Numbered from the stretch's first letter, positions 1 through 9,968 are shown. The stretch: DNA of 64,000 nucleotides from Panacibacter ginsenosidivorans (GCF_007971225.1 NZ_CP042435.1:1426001-1490000); one strand, 5' to 3'. Notes: a model not told the origin generated them from the sequence alone. Translations and numbers: made by a program.

Positions 1-1212
1 ATTATAGCAGGCGGTGGTATTGGAGGTCTGACAGCAGCGTTGCTTTTACGCAAAGCAGGCTTTGAAGTAAAAGTATTTGAATCGGTAAAAGAAGTAAAAC
101 CACTTGGTGTAGGCATAAATCTTTTACCACATTCCGTTACAGTGTTAAATGAATTAGGCCTCGTTCCAAAGCTTGCGCAAATTGCTGTATCATCTAAGGC
201 ATTGCTTTACTATAATAAGTTTGGCCAGAAATACTGGGAAGAACCACGTGGTCTATACGCAGGTTATAAAGTGCCGCAGTTTTCTATTCACCGCGGGAAA
301 TTTCAACAACTACTTTTTGAAGAAGCAAAAGCAGTAATTGGTAAAGAAAATATTTTCACCAATCATCACCTGCAATCGTTCAAGGAAGAAGATGATAAAA
401 TTATTGCCGGTTTTATCGATCATTCATTTAATGAATTTATTCATGAAGAAACCGGCGATGCATTGATCGGTGCAGATGGTATCCATTCCGTAGTAAGAAA
501 ATATTTTTATCCAAATGAAGGCGAGCCCAAGTTTACCGGCATTACACTCTGGCGTGCTGTTACAGAAACAACACCGAATTTTTTGAACAGCTCAATGGTA
601 ATGATCGGTAATACCATGCAAAAGTTTGTGGCTTATCCTATTCGTGAGGATGCAACATCTTCCACTATCAATTGGATCGCAGAAATAAAAAATGAAAACA
701 ATACAACGCCGCCAAAACGCGACTGGAACAAGAAAGTAAACAAAGAAGTTTTTCTTCCCGCATTTCGTTCATGGAAATTCGACTGGCTTGATATACCCGC
801 CTTAATCGAAGCCGCAGGTGATGTATTTGAATTCCCCATGATCGACCGCGATCCTTTGCCACGGTGGACTTTCGGAAGAATTACTTTGCTTGGTGATGCT
901 GCACATCCCATGTATCCCATTGGTTCCAATGGCGCATCGCAGGCCATTCTTGATGCAAAAGCTTTAACTGAAAATTTGATTGCAAATAATGATATACAAA
1001 AGGCATTGGTGGAATATGAAAGGATAAGGTTAGAACCTACTTCAAAAATTGTATTAAGCAATAGAGAAAACGGCCCAGATAAAATTATGGAGATCATGGA
1101 ACAAAGAGCACCAAACGGTTTTGAAAACCTTGATGATGTGATCTCTAAAGAAGAATTGCAGGAAGTAGCCAATCAATATAAAAAAATTGCAGGGTTTGAA
1201 AAGAAGGTGTAA
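1..1212 (+). CDS. FAD-dependent monooxygenase, 5' end cut by window edge
   Basis: The reading frame is open from the first base, so the start codon lies outside the window. The visible 403 residues show the flavoprotein hydroxylase pattern: a dinucleotide-binding GGGIGG at visible residues 4-9, a central GADGIHSVVR (about 157-166) and the FAD ribityl-binding GDAAHPMYPIGSNGASQ (about 298-314). This is the layout of class A aromatic-ring hydroxylases such as salicylate or hydroxybenzoate hydroxylases, which use NAD(P)H and O2. Downstream lie a DUF3237 protein, a CoA-transferase and a PcaB-like cycloisomerase in the same direction, which suggests aromatic-acid catabolism. The exact substrate cannot be read from the sequence; a kynurenine- or urate-type hydroxylase is also possible. 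Confidence 0.85.
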   Translation: MIAGGGIGGLTAALLLRKAGFEVKVFESVKEVKPLGVGINLLPHSVTVLNELGLVPKLAQIAVSSKALLYYNKFGQKYWEEPRGLYAGYKVPQFSIHRGKFQQLLFEEAKAVIGKENIFTNHHLQSFKEEDDKIIAGFIDHSFNEFIHEETGDALIGADGIHSVVRKYFYPNEGEPKFTGITLWRAVTETTPNFLNSSMVMIGNTMQKFVAYPIREDATSSTINWIAEIKNENNTTPPKRDWNKKVNKEVFLPAFRSWKFDWLDIPALIEAAGDVFEFPMIDRDPLPRWTFGRITLLGDAAHPMYPIGSNGASQAILDAKALTENLIANNDIQKALVEYERIRLEPTSKIVLSNRENGPDKIMEIMEQRAPNGFENLDDVISKEELQEVANQYKKIAGFEKKV

Positions 1213-1250
1213 GCAATGTTGTTACCAACAAATGCATGCTTGGCATCTTC

Positions 1251-1270
1251 GTTGCGTCGCATTACGTTCA
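1251..1270 (+). repeat. GTAC element copy 1 (forward, degenerate)
   Basis: GTTGCGTCGC is intact and the GTAC end has decayed. It lies 38 bases after the monooxygenase stop codon. Confidence 0.6.
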
Positions 1271-1347
1271 TCTGTTGAATAAATATGGAACTTTTATCGA
1301 AGCGTATTTTATTCAATTTTATGCTGGAACAAAATGCTTGGAACAAA

Positions 1348-1908
1348 ATGAAAAAAATAACAAGTATCATTATCTGCATTCTTGGATTATGTTGTTTTCC
1401 AACATTACTCTTTTCACAAACCGATAGTACCAAAAATACAATGCAAAACATGAATACTCCTCAACTTGAATTTGTATGTGAACTAACAGTAAATGTAGAT
1501 AAGCCGCAACAAGTGGGTGAAACAGGTCACGGAACAAGAAGAGTAATTCCACTGATGGGTGGCACGTTCAAAGGACCAAAGATGAACGGTATTATTTTAC
1601 CCGGCGGTGCAGATTGGCAGCTTATCAAAAAAGATGGAGTAGCAAATATTGATGCCCGTTACACCTTACAAACAGACGACAGTGTACTCATTTATATTTC
1701 TAACACCGGCATCAGGGTTGCATCAGAAGAAGTGTTAAAAAAATTATCTAACGGCGAACAGGTAGATCCAAATGCATATTATTTCAGAACGATTCCTGTA
1801 TTTGAAACATCTGTTGGCAAGTATGACTGGCTGATGAAATCAATATTTATAGCAAAAGGAATCAGAAATCCACACAACGTAATTATACAGGTTTGGAGAG
1901 TTGAATAA
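1348..1908 (+). CDS. Exported DUF3237 family protein
   Basis: The protein of about 186 residues starts at the ATG at 1348 because that Met begins a clean signal peptide (MKKITSIIICILGLCCF, cleavage near FSQ). Upstream in-frame Met codons would add a non-hydrophobic leader. The mature part has the DUF3237 hallmarks: GTRRVIPLMGGTFKGPKMNG, then ILPGGADWQ, a DARYTLQTDD strand and a late YYFRTIPVFET segment. DUF3237 proteins are small beta-barrels of unknown biochemical role often found near catabolic enzymes. An in-line position between the monooxygenase and the CoA-transferase suggests an accessory periplasmic function, but that is inference. The gene is bracketed by GTAC element copies 1 and 2. 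Confidence 0.8.
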   Translation: MKKITSIIICILGLCCFPTLLFSQTDSTKNTMQNMNTPQLEFVCELTVNVDKPQQVGETGHGTRRVIPLMGGTFKGPKMNGIILPGGADWQLIKKDGVANIDARYTLQTDDSVLIYISNTGIRVASEEVLKKLSNGEQVDPNAYYFRTIPVFETSVGKYDWLMKSIFIAKGIRNPHNVIIQVWRVE

Positions 1909-1918
1909 TATTGTTGCA

Positions 1919-1938
1919 GTACAAGTGAGTGACACAAC
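1919..1938 (-). repeat. GTAC element copy 2 (reverse, GTGAGTGACACAAC subfamily)
   Basis: An exact subfamily-B core. It lies 11 bases after the DUF3237 stop, with the A-rich outer side facing the CoA-transferase. Confidence 0.85.
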
Positions 1939-2030
1939 AAAAGTTTAATAGCAGTACAAAAGCTTAGTACAAAAAATAATCAGTATCATATGGATGGAGT
2001 TATCAAAATAATATTTCTAAACTTCTTAAG

Positions 2031-2076
2031 TCCCTTTAGGGATTTAGGGCAAAATTCCCCTTCAGGGGCTAGGGGC
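2031..2076 (+). repeat. Double G/C palindrome directly before a start codon
   Basis: Two related palindromes in tandem: TCCCTTTAGGGATTTAGGG (2031-2049) and CCCCTTCAGGGGCTAGGGGC (2057-2076). The start codon of the CoA-transferase follows two bases later. The same CCCCTTTAGGGG motif precedes the starts at 41780 and 45887, so this is a dispersed family. The hairpin could restrict ribosome access; that is inference. Confidence 0.75.
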
Positions 2077-2078
2077 TT

Positions 2079-3428
2079 ATGAAACAAGTACCGCAGATAT
2101 CAGTAGCAGAAGCTGCAGCATTAGTGAAAGAGGGAGACACGATTTTTGGCGGCGGCTTTGGCATGACGGGCAACCCCATTCATTTATTGCATGCACTGGC
2201 CGAAACAAAAACAAAAGACTTAACATTCATCGCCAATAACACTGGTGAACCAAATCTTGGTGGTGGCAGATTATTATTGAACGGGCAACTAAAAAAAATG
2301 ATCGGCTCATTTTTTACGAGTAATCCAGATGCAGTAAAAGCGGCACAAAACGGAACAATAGAATATGAATTATTACCGCAAGGCACGCTGGCCGAAGCCA
2401 TTCGTGCAGGCGGCGCAGGCATTGGCGGATTCTATACACCAACATCTGCAGGCACATTGATCGCGAAAGACAGAGAAACAAAAATGATTGATGGTGTTGA
2501 ACAGGTTTTTATAAAAGGTATCAGGGCAAATGTTGCATTCATACGTGCATGGAAAGCAGATACAGCGGGCAATCTAACATACCGGATGACGGAACAAAAT
2601 TTCAATCGTGCCATGGCAACGGCAGCAGATCTTGTTATTGCAGAAGCAGAAGAAATTGTTCCTGTCGGCAGCATTGAGCCAGAGCATGTACACACACCCG
2701 GATGTTATGTTGATTACCTGGTGCAGGCACATGTAACAGTTGAAGAGCTTGGTATTTCTGCATCGGTAGGCACTTCGAAGAAAACGGATGCTGCAAGAAA
2801 TAATATGGCGGCACGTGCATTTGCCGAATTAAAAAAAAATGAAGTGGTAAATCTTGGTATTGGTATCCCAACGCTGGTAGCAGATTTTATAAAGCCCGAA
2901 GATGGAATCATTTTACATACAGAGAATGGAATGCTTGGTGTGGGACCTTCGCCTGAAGATGGTGGCGGCGCAATGGATTACCCGGTAAATGCAGGAAAGA
3001 TCCCGGTGACTGCATTGCCCGGCAGCAGTTACTTTGACAGCGCTGATTCTTTTGCAATGATCCGTGGAGGTCATGTGGATGTTGCCATCATGGGAGGTTT
3101 GCAGGTGGATGAAAAAGCCAATCTCGCCAACTGGGCCGTTCCCGGCAAACCCTTGCTGGGCGTAGGCGGAGCAATGGACCTTGCTGCATGTGCAAAGAAA
3201 TTAATTATCGTTATGACGCATGCGAATAATGATGGTTCTGCAAAGATTGTTCCGTCATGCACATTGCCGTTAACAGCGTTCAATGTTGTTGATCTCATCA
3301 TTACAGAACTCGCTGTATTCAATTATAATAATGGTCAGTTAACATTGATTGAATTAATGCCCGGTGCAACATTAGAAGAAGTAAGAGCAAAAACAACTGC
3401 TAAATTCGAAGAGAATTTAAAAGTATAG
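2079..3428 (+). CDS. Fused 3-oxoacid/3-oxoadipate CoA-transferase (A and B subunits in one chain)
   Basis: At 449 residues this is a fusion of the two CoA-transferase family I subunits. The A half (about 1-220) has [10 protein letters not shown] near 24-33 and [13 protein letters not shown]. The B half (about 240-449) has the NLGIGIPT motif and the catalytic-glutamate motif TENGMLGVG near residue 280. The enzyme moves CoA from succinyl-CoA or acetyl-CoA to a 3-oxoacid via a glutamyl-CoA thioester. The neighbouring PcaB homologue makes 3-oxoadipate a plausible substrate (PcaI-PcaJ function), but acetoacetate (SCOT-type) cannot be excluded. Its start codon sits two bases behind a strong palindrome. 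Probably co-transcribed with the downstream cycloisomerase, although a GTAC element lies between. Confidence 0.88.
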   Translation: MKQVPQISVAEAAALVKEGDTIFGGGFGMTGNPIHLLHALAETKTKDLTFIANNTGEPNLGGGRLLLNGQLKKMIGSFFTSNPDAVKAAQNGTIEYELLPQGTLAEAIRAGGAGIGGFYTPTSAGTLIAKDRETKMIDGVEQVFIKGIRANVAFIRAWKADTAGNLTYRMTEQNFNRAMATAADLVIAEAEEIVPVGSIEPEHVHTPGCYVDYLVQAHVTVEELGISASVGTSKKTDAARNNMAARAFAELKKNEVVNLGIGIPTLVADFIKPEDGIILHTENGMLGVGPSPEDGGGAMDYPVNAGKIPVTALPGSSYFDSADSFAMIRGGHVDVAIMGGLQVDEKANLANWAVPGKPLLGVGGAMDLAACAKKLIIVMTHANNDGSAKIVPSCTLPLTAFNVVDLIITELAVFNYNNGQLTLIELMPGATLEEVRAKTTAKFEENLKV

Positions 3429-3467
3429 TTTTATAAACCCCACTAAAGTTTATTAATTATGCTTTAC

Positions 3468-3486
3468 TTGCGTCGCACTCTTGTAC
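3468..3486 (+). repeat. GTAC element copy 3 (forward)
   Basis: TTGCGTCGCACTCTTGTAC, 39 bases after the CoA-transferase stop. Its TTG lies about 21 bases before TATCTTTG (3492-3499), so it could supply the -33 box of a Bacteroidota promoter. Confidence 0.85.
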
Positions 3487-3499
3487 ACTTATATCTTTG
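3468..3499 (+). promoter_or_regulatory. Possible promoter of the pcaB-like gene, overlapping a GTAC element
   Basis: TATCTTTG at 3492-3499 matches the Bacteroidota -7 consensus TAnnTTTG. A TTG 21 bases upstream falls inside GTAC element copy 3. The start codon used here is 42 bases further on. The match is good at -7 and weak at -33. Confidence 0.4.
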
Positions 3500-3541
3500 T
3501 GCGGCAATAAGAAGCTATCAATATTAATATCACAACAACAC

Positions 3542-4879
3542 ATGCAACGACTGTACGAAAATCTCTTCTATAATAAACAAGTAAATGAAATATTTACAAC
3601 AGAGTCGTTCATACGATACATGCTGCAGTTTGAAGCCGAATTGGCGAATGCACAGGCAAAACATAATTTAATTCCACCAACAGCAGCACAAATTATTGAA
3701 GAGAATTGTACTGTATCAAATATTAATATTGAAACTTTAATCTCAGAAGTTGCAGCAGGCGGTAATGCTGCCATCCCATTGATTAAACAACTTACACATG
3801 CAGTTAAAACAAAAGATACAGAAGCTGCCAAGTATGTTCACCTTGGCGCAACCAGCCAGGATGTGATTGATACAGCCATTACTTTGCAATTACGTGATGC
3901 TTTAAAGATTATTGAAAAAGATCTGCAACAACTCATCAATCAGCTTGTATCATTGATTGAAGTGCATCGCAACACTATTATGATTGGCCGTTCTTTTATG
4001 CAGCATGCAAGGCCTATTACTTTTGGGTTTAAAGTATCGTGCTGGCTGGATGGTTTATTACGATCGAAACAAAGAGTTGTAAAATTATTAGCAGAACAGT
4101 TGCCTTTGCAACTTGGTGGTGCAGTAGGCACTTTATCAGGTATGCAGGATAAAGGATTACAGGTTGCAGAAACAATGAGTGCATTACTGCGACTCAACAT
4201 ACCCGCAATTCCCTGGCATACACAACGTGACCGTTTTACCGAAACAGCTACAACACTTGGCATACTCAGCGGCAATATCGGTAAAATAGCAAAAGATATT
4301 AGTTTACTGATGCAAACAGAAATAGCGGAAGTATTTGAACCATCTGTTCCCGGTAAAGGTGGGTCTTCAACCATGCCACATAAAAGAAACCCTGTTGGCA
4401 GTATTGCAATACTTGCCAATACTCAACGCATACCTAACTTGGTTGCCACCATGCTCTCCTGCATGGTACAGGATCATGAAAGAGCAACAGGCAACTGGCA
4501 TGCAGAATGGGAAACACTGACCGATATAGTACAACTCACTGCAGGAACTGTTCACCAGGCATGTATTATTACAAATGGCCTGGAAGTAGATACAGCAAAA
4601 ATGTGCAGCAATATTGAACTAACCAATGGATTGATCTACGCAGAAAATATCTCACTTGCTTTGGCAGAACATATCGGCAAATCAGATGCGCATACATTAA
4701 TGGAAACACTTTGCAAAGAAGCAGTCGATCAAAAAATACATTTGAAGGAATTAGTTGAAAAAAATGATACCATATCCCGGTATCTTTCTTTAAATGACAT
4801 GCAACAACTATTTAGCTCTGACAATGCATTAGGTTTATGTAATGCATTCATAGATCGTGTTATTTCCCCATTAATTTAA
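3542..4879 (+). CDS. pcaB: PcaB-like 3-carboxy-cis,cis-muconate cycloisomerase
   Basis: The ATG at 3542 (MQRLYENLFYN) is chosen because the 15 upstream in-frame residues look non-coding and overlap the promoter region. The 445-residue protein belongs to the fumarase/aspartase superfamily: the signature GSSTMPHKRNP lies near residues 274-284, and the N-terminal FTTESFIRYMLQFEAELANAQA and HLGATSQDVIDTA segments are typical. PcaB performs the intramolecular lactonisation of 3-carboxymuconate in the protocatechuate branch of the beta-ketoadipate pathway. An adenylosuccinate lyase-like role is the main alternative, but HLGATSQDVIDT and the length favour PcaB. The CoA-transferase upstream would act later in the same pathway. 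The intermediate decarboxylase (PcaC) and hydrolase (PcaD) are not in the window. Confidence 0.82.
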   Translation: MQRLYENLFYNKQVNEIFTTESFIRYMLQFEAELANAQAKHNLIPPTAAQIIEENCTVSNINIETLISEVAAGGNAAIPLIKQLTHAVKTKDTEAAKYVHLGATSQDVIDTAITLQLRDALKIIEKDLQQLINQLVSLIEVHRNTIMIGRSFMQHARPITFGFKVSCWLDGLLRSKQRVVKLLAEQLPLQLGGAVGTLSGMQDKGLQVAETMSALLRLNIPAIPWHTQRDRFTETATTLGILSGNIGKIAKDISLLMQTEIAEVFEPSVPGKGGSSTMPHKRNPVGSIAILANTQRIPNLVATMLSCMVQDHERATGNWHAEWETLTDIVQLTAGTVHQACIITNGLEVDTAKMCSNIELTNGLIYAENISLALAEHIGKSDAHTLMETLCKEAVDQKIHLKELVEKNDTISRYLSLNDMQQLFSSDNALGLCNAFIDRVISPLI

Positions 4880-5364
4880 CCTAAAAATTACATGCCACAA
4901 GATGCATGCAATACATTATTACTGCTGCTTTTCTAACAAAAAGTACAAGTGTGCGACGCAACAGAAGCTCAATTTCAAGTTATAGCCGGATACATAAAAT
5001 TAAATGACTATAAAAGAAGATTTTAAATAACAGGTGATTTTAATTATCGCAATTATTAAGTAATAGGACTTATTTTCTATTTAAAGCAGACGTTTTTAAC
5101 CTGCTGTACTTTTAAACAGCTCATCTTTCAGAAAAAAGGAATGAGATAACCATACATAACATTCATGTTAATAGATTGCAGTTTGATCATAAAGAATTAA
5201 TATTACCTGTTTATGCTTCCTTAAAAAAAAGTGCTGTTCATTAAATTAAAATAACCATCTAACAATTTCTTCTTCTTCTCAAAACTTATTATTAAGTTTG
5301 AGAAAGTTTATCCACCCCCAAGAGAGTTACCCTATTTTTTTACTGTACACCACAATTAACTAAA
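4880..5364. other. Intergenic stretch of 485 bases
   Basis: It holds GTAC element copy 4 near its left end. The rest is AT-rich and probably carries the promoter of the giant gene at 5365; no confident promoter or ORF was recognised. Confidence 0.5.
4943..4962 (-). repeat. GTAC element copy 4 (reverse)
   Basis: Exact core GTACAAGTGTGCGACGCAAC, 63 bases after the pcaB-like stop. Confidence 0.9.
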
Positions 5365-8300
5365 ATGAAAACAAAATTCTACTTTCTATTGCTTGTCACG
5401 ATCACAACAATAGCTAATCAGACTCTGGCACAAACACTTGTAAAAAACATGAGTTCTACTAATGGCGATGTGTATGCCGTATACAAAAATGGCAGCAGTT
5501 ATTACCTGGGTGGCACTTTTAACTATGTAGGCTTAAATACCGGATATGGGGCGTTGACCAAATCAAACAATGACTACCCCAATATGGATTTTCCACAATT
5601 TAATGGCCAGGTATATACAATTATACCTGATGGAAATGGCGGATGGTATGCCGGAGGCTACTTTACAGTTGTTGGTGGCATATCGAAATCTTACCTCGTC
5701 CATATCAAATCAGACAACTCTGTTGATGCCAATTTCAATGGCAACTGTAACAATGTTGTACGGGCTATATTAAAAGTTGGCGGCAGGTTATACATTGGCG
5801 GTAGCTTTACAACAGTAAACGGAACGGCCCGATTATATGCGGCCGCGTTAAATTCTACTACAGGCGCACTGCTGAATGCATGGAATCCTGCACCAAATTC
5901 TACAGTTAATACTATTTCGGCATCATTTGGAACAGATACAACAATCTGGCTGGGTGGATATTTTACAACTATCAACGCTACTAATTTATCCAGACCTTAC
6001 CTCGCCAAAGTAAATACTACCAACGGTAATTTCATAAGTGGATCCTTAAGCGCCGATTATATAGTAAATAAGATAACAAAACGGGGTGATTCTGTTTTTG
6101 TTGCAGGAGACTTTTCACGATTGGGGTTGAAAACAGATTATCTTTCCACTATAACAGAAGGTAGCAGCAGTTCAAGTCAAACCATGCCCAATGCAAACGG
6201 ACGCATAAGTTGTATTATTTCTGATGGCACTGGTGGCTGGTATGTTGGAGGTCAGTTTACACAAATCGGAGGTGTCAGTAAAAATTATGTGGCGCATATT
6301 AAATCTGATAAAACAGTAGATGCAAGCTTTACGGCGTCTTGCAATTCTTATGTATTTGCAATGGTTAAAGATGGAACAAGGCTTTACCTGGGCGGTTATT
6401 TTACCACGGTTAATGGTACAACAAGAAATTATATTGCTGCTGTAAGTACCACAACTGGTGCCGTAGTAACTGGATGGGATGGGAATGCCAATTCTTACGT
6501 ATATACACTGGCAGTGAAAGGGACGGAGGCAGTGATAGCTGGTGGATATTTTACTGTTATGAAAGGTAAAAATGCTTACCACGTAGCAGCACTTTCAAAA
6601 ACAGACGGTACTCCGATTGGAGGATTACCAGGATATAATAATTATGTAAATAAAGTTGCAGTGAGAGGTGATTCTATTTTAACAGGAGGTGCCTATACAT
6701 ATTCTGGTTATTATTCGCCTTATTCAGCCAAAATGACCACAACATCAATAACTCAGGATCCAAATTTCCCTGCTACTAATGGGTTAATTTATTCTGTAGT
6801 TCCGGATGGCGCAGGTAATTATTATGTAGGAGGATCATTTACTACTATTGGTGGTGTAAACCAGGCCTATGTTGCAAAATTGAATTCATCTTTCCAGGTG
6901 TTAACGGGGTGGGCTCCTGCGGTAAACAACCAGGTACGTACAATGGTTCTGTCAGGTACCACACTATATATAGGCGGTTTGTTTAGTACTACAAATGCAG
7001 TCTCCCGGCCATACATTTCAGCATTAAGTACCGCTAATCCTGGTAGTAACAAAACATGGAACAGTTCTTTGAATAGTTATACATATTCGCTGGTAACGGA
7101 TGGTACAAGTATATATGCAGGTGGAATATTTACACTTGTCAATGGTTCAACTACCCGCAATCTTTTGGCAAAATTTGATTTAAGCGGAAACCTTAATGCA
7201 ACATGGAATCCTAATGCAACCGGTGGTGGTGGTTCGGTGGAAAAGCTTGCTATTTCAGGAACAAATATCCTTGCAGGCGGAAGTTTTACCACTATCGGAG
7301 GAGTAGCAAGAAATTATTTAGCTAAATTAAATAATACGAATGGGGCTGCTTCAAACTGGGCTACCGCAAACAGCTATGTTTTGGCTTTATATGCAGAGGG
7401 CACAACCTGTTATGTAGGAGGTTATTTTACCCAGCTTACCTCGCAGTCAGGATCGATCACTTCACGCAATTATCTTGGTGGAATTACTATCTCAAATGGC
7501 GCAATTAATGCCTTTAATCCGAATCCAAACAGCTATGTTTATACTATAGGTAAGTCTGGAACAAACTTATATTATGGTGGAACATTTACGACTGTTAATG
7601 GTACAGATCGAAAATATATTGCGGCTTCCAATACATCAACCAGTGCATTACAGACATGGAACCCTTCGGCAAACTATGTTGTAAATGCAATAAATATTGA
7701 TACTGCTAATAAAAATGTATTTATTGGTGGTAGCTTTTCAGGCTTCCAGGAAACCTCTCATACTTATGCATCAGTAATTAAATACGCTACAAAAGCTTTG
7801 CTTGGATGGAATCCTGTTTTGGACAATGCAGTTTATGATATTACTTACAATAAAAATAAAATTATCATTGGTGGCGCATTCCATACAGTTAATGGCTCGG
7901 CAAGAAACGGATTTGCAGCATTCGGTTTAACAGGCGCCTTATTGGGCACTAATCTTAACCTTACGAAGGGGGGATCGAGCAATGTCTCTGTATGGAGCTT
8001 ATTTGCTAATGATACTACAGTTTATGTAGGTGGAGATTTTGATAAAGCAGGTTCTGTTTTAAGAAATGATTTTGCTGAAGCAAAAATTATTACCGGAGCC
8101 GGCACCATTTTACCCACAAATCCTTTTGCAGATAATATTGTTTATGCGATAAATGTACAGGGAACTACTATTGTTTACGGAGGTGATTTTAGATTCAGCA
8201 ATTTTACAGGCAGAAATTATGTCGGTATAATTAGAAATTCTACCGGGGTTATACTTCCCTGGAATCCATCGCCAGATTCCTATGTCTTTGATGTTGCAGT

Positions 8301-9912
8301 AAATTATAACCGCATATTTTTAGTAGGGCAATTTGATAATGTAGCGGGGACGCCTCATCCGGGAGCCGCGGCATTTGGTTTAACGGGTAGCTTACTAGCA
8401 TGGGATCCGCAATTAACCAGAGCTGGATATGGAGTATATGCTGACCTGAATTCGGTTACTGCTGATTCAAATAATGTTTATCTCGGTGGCTATTTTGATC
8501 ATGCCCGTGGCCAGGTAAGAAATAATGCGGCGGCTGTTTCTGCAAGTACGGCAGCACTGCAAACCTGGGATCCCGGACCAGATTATATTGTGCGAGCTAT
8601 TGGTTTGAATGGAACTAATTTATTAGTTGGAGGTGATTTTAGTTTCTGCAAAGGCGCAAGCCGGCAATATCTTGCCAAAATTGATTCCGCAACAGGCCTT
8701 GTGAATACAACGTGGAATCCCGGAGCAAATGGATATGTATATGCTTTAAATGGAAATGGTTCGAATATTTATGTTGGAGGTAATTTTAGTCAGCTTGCCA
8801 CTGTTACCAGAACAAGTCTTGGCTCTGTAAGTGCCAGTACAGGTGCCGCCACTTCTTTTGATCCGGTGATACAATCGAACGGTGGCCAGGGTACTGTAAG
8901 TGCAATCGCTTTTGATTCTTCAAACTTTCTGTATGTAGGAGGTACATTTAATACAGCTAAAGGTACTACCCGTAATAACCTCGCTTCGTATACAACTGCG
9001 GGTGCAGGCACTTTGCGGACTTGGAATCCTGATGCCAACAACACTGTAAACAGCATAGCAATAAACAGCGCCACAATTTATGTAGGAGGAAATTTTACAA
9101 CCCTCAATGGCGGTACTATAAGAAATCATTTGGCATCTGTAAATACCACAACCGGTACATTACTTACATTTAACCCTGATATTAACAGTAATGTAAATGC
9201 GCTATCAATAAGCAATAATAATTTATATGTAGGGGGCCAGTTTACTTCTGTAAAAGGTGGCACAACTACCCGCAGTTATCTTGCAGCTTATACTTTATCA
9301 GCAGGCAATTTGACCGGGTGGAATCCGGTAGCAAACAGCTATATCTATGGTCTTGCTTCTGCAACAGATACGGTTTATCCAGGTGGATACCTTTACACAT
9401 TAAATGGAGTTACGCGTAACCATTTAGGTGCCGTTAGAGGTGCAGCCGGTACAGCAACTTTAGCTTTTGATCCTAACTTAAATTATTATGTCTGGGATAA
9501 TTTTATTGCCCGGCATGAATTATTAACAGGAGGCAATTTCACAACCGTAGGAGGCAATTTCCGCAGAGGTTTTGCAGTATTTAAATTGCCGGGTTCAGGG
9601 CCTTCCAGCAGCCTGTTCGCAACAGATAATAGTCAATTAAATAGCACACCATTACAAAAACAATTTGCGCTTTATCCAAATCCTGTTTCGTCTGGTACTG
9701 TTACGTTGCAATTGGGTAATGCCATTGCAGGAAAGTTCTCAGTAATTATTTCAGGCATGGATGGCAAAAAGGTCTATCAAAAATCGTTTGAAACTTTTAC
9801 CAAGAATGAGGTTATAACCATTTCAACTTTGAACTTGAAAAATGGTACTTATATAGTAAATGTTATTGGAGCACAAACAAACTGGAGCAATATGCTAATA
9901 ATTAGTAAATAG
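5365..9912 (+). CDS. Giant secreted beta-propeller-type repeat protein with T9SS sorting domain
   Basis: This 1515-residue protein opens with a signal peptide (MKTKFYFLLLVTITTIANQTLAQ). About 28 short repeats follow, each centred on a GG-x-F motif (for example GGYFTTVNG, GGSFTTIGG, GGDFSFCKG), with the consensus GG.FT..NG..R.Y.AA....TGA...WNP..N..V. This resembles delta-60/WD-like bladed repeats that fold into consecutive beta-propellers. The last ~80 residues (from FALYPNPVSSGTVTLQ to NMLIISK) are a Por-type type IX secretion C-terminal domain, so the protein is probably exported across the outer membrane and surface-attached or released. No catalytic motif was seen. A role in adhesion or binding is a guess. 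Single gene, flanked by GTAC copies 4 and 5. Confidence 0.88.
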   Translation: MKTKFYFLLLVTITTIANQTLAQTLVKNMSSTNGDVYAVYKNGSSYYLGGTFNYVGLNTGYGALTKSNNDYPNMDFPQFNGQVYTIIPDGNGGWYAGGYFTVVGGISKSYLVHIKSDNSVDANFNGNCNNVVRAILKVGGRLYIGGSFTTVNGTARLYAAALNSTTGALLNAWNPAPNSTVNTISASFGTDTTIWLGGYFTTINATNLSRPYLAKVNTTNGNFISGSLSADYIVNKITKRGDSVFVAGDFSRLGLKTDYLSTITEGSSSSSQTMPNANGRISCIISDGTGGWYVGGQFTQIGGVSKNYVAHIKSDKTVDASFTASCNSYVFAMVKDGTRLYLGGYFTTVNGTTRNYIAAVSTTTGAVVTGWDGNANSYVYTLAVKGTEAVIAGGYFTVMKGKNAYHVAALSKTDGTPIGGLPGYNNYVNKVAVRGDSILTGGAYTYSGYYSPYSAKMTTTSITQDPNFPATNGLIYSVVPDGAGNYYVGGSFTTIGGVNQAYVAKLNSSFQVLTGWAPAVNNQVRTMVLSGTTLYIGGLFSTTNAVSRPYISALSTANPGSNKTWNSSLNSYTYSLVTDGTSIYAGGIFTLVNGSTTRNLLAKFDLSGNLNATWNPNATGGGGSVEKLAISGTNILAGGSFTTIGGVARNYLAKLNNTNGAASNWATANSYVLALYAEGTTCYVGGYFTQLTSQSGSITSRNYLGGITISNGAINAFNPNPNSYVYTIGKSGTNLYYGGTFTTVNGTDRKYIAASNTSTSALQTWNPSANYVVNAINIDTANKNVFIGGSFSGFQETSHTYASVIKYATKALLGWNPVLDNAVYDITYNKNKIIIGGAFHTVNGSARNGFAAFGLTGALLGTNLNLTKGGSSNVSVWSLFANDTTVYVGGDFDKAGSVLRNDFAEAKIITGAGTILPTNPFADNIVYAINVQGTTIVYGGDFRFSNFTGRNYVGIIRNSTGVILPWNPSPDSYVFDVAVNYNRIFLVGQFDNVAGTPHPGAAAFGLTGSLLAWDPQLTRAGYGVYADLNSVTADSNNVYLGGYFDHARGQVRNNAAAVSASTAALQTWDPGPDYIVRAIGLNGTNLLVGGDFSFCKGASRQYLAKIDSATGLVNTTWNPGANGYVYALNGNGSNIYVGGNFSQLATVTRTSLGSVSASTGAATSFDPVIQSNGGQGTVSAIAFDSSNFLYVGGTFNTAKGTTRNNLASYTTAGAGTLRTWNPDANNTVNSIAINSATIYVGGNFTTLNGGTIRNHLASVNTTTGTLLTFNPDINSNVNALSISNNNLYVGGQFTSVKGGTTTRSYLAAYTLSAGNLTGWNPVANSYIYGLASATDTVYPGGYLYTLNGVTRNHLGAVRGAAGTATLAFDPNLNYYVWDNFIARHELLTGGNFTTVGGNFRRGFAVFKLPGSGPSSSLFATDNSQLNSTPLQKQFALYPNPVSSGTVTLQLGNAIAGKFSVIISGMDGKKVYQKSFETFTKNEVITISTLNLKNGTYIVNVIGAQTNWSNMLIISK

Positions 9913-9948
9913 TTTTTGAGCCAGGCTTTAGGTCTTGTGGCGTCGTTC

Positions 9949-9968
9949 CTTGCGTCGCACACTTGTAC
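9949..9968 (+). repeat. GTAC element copy 5 (forward)
   Basis: CTTGCGTCGCACACTTGTAC. The outer part TTTTTGAGCCAGGCTTT begins just after the giant gene's stop codon, so the full unit is about 55 bases. Confidence 0.9.

Noticed and set aside
633-1172. Long minus-strand ORF of 179 residues inside the monooxygenase gene
   Set aside because: It lies antisense to a clear flavoprotein gene and its translation has no family pattern; it is a shadow of codon use.
3940-4419. Minus-strand ORF of 159 residues inside the pcaB-like gene
   Set aside because: Antisense to a conserved enzyme with the GSSTMPHKRNP signature; no independent support.
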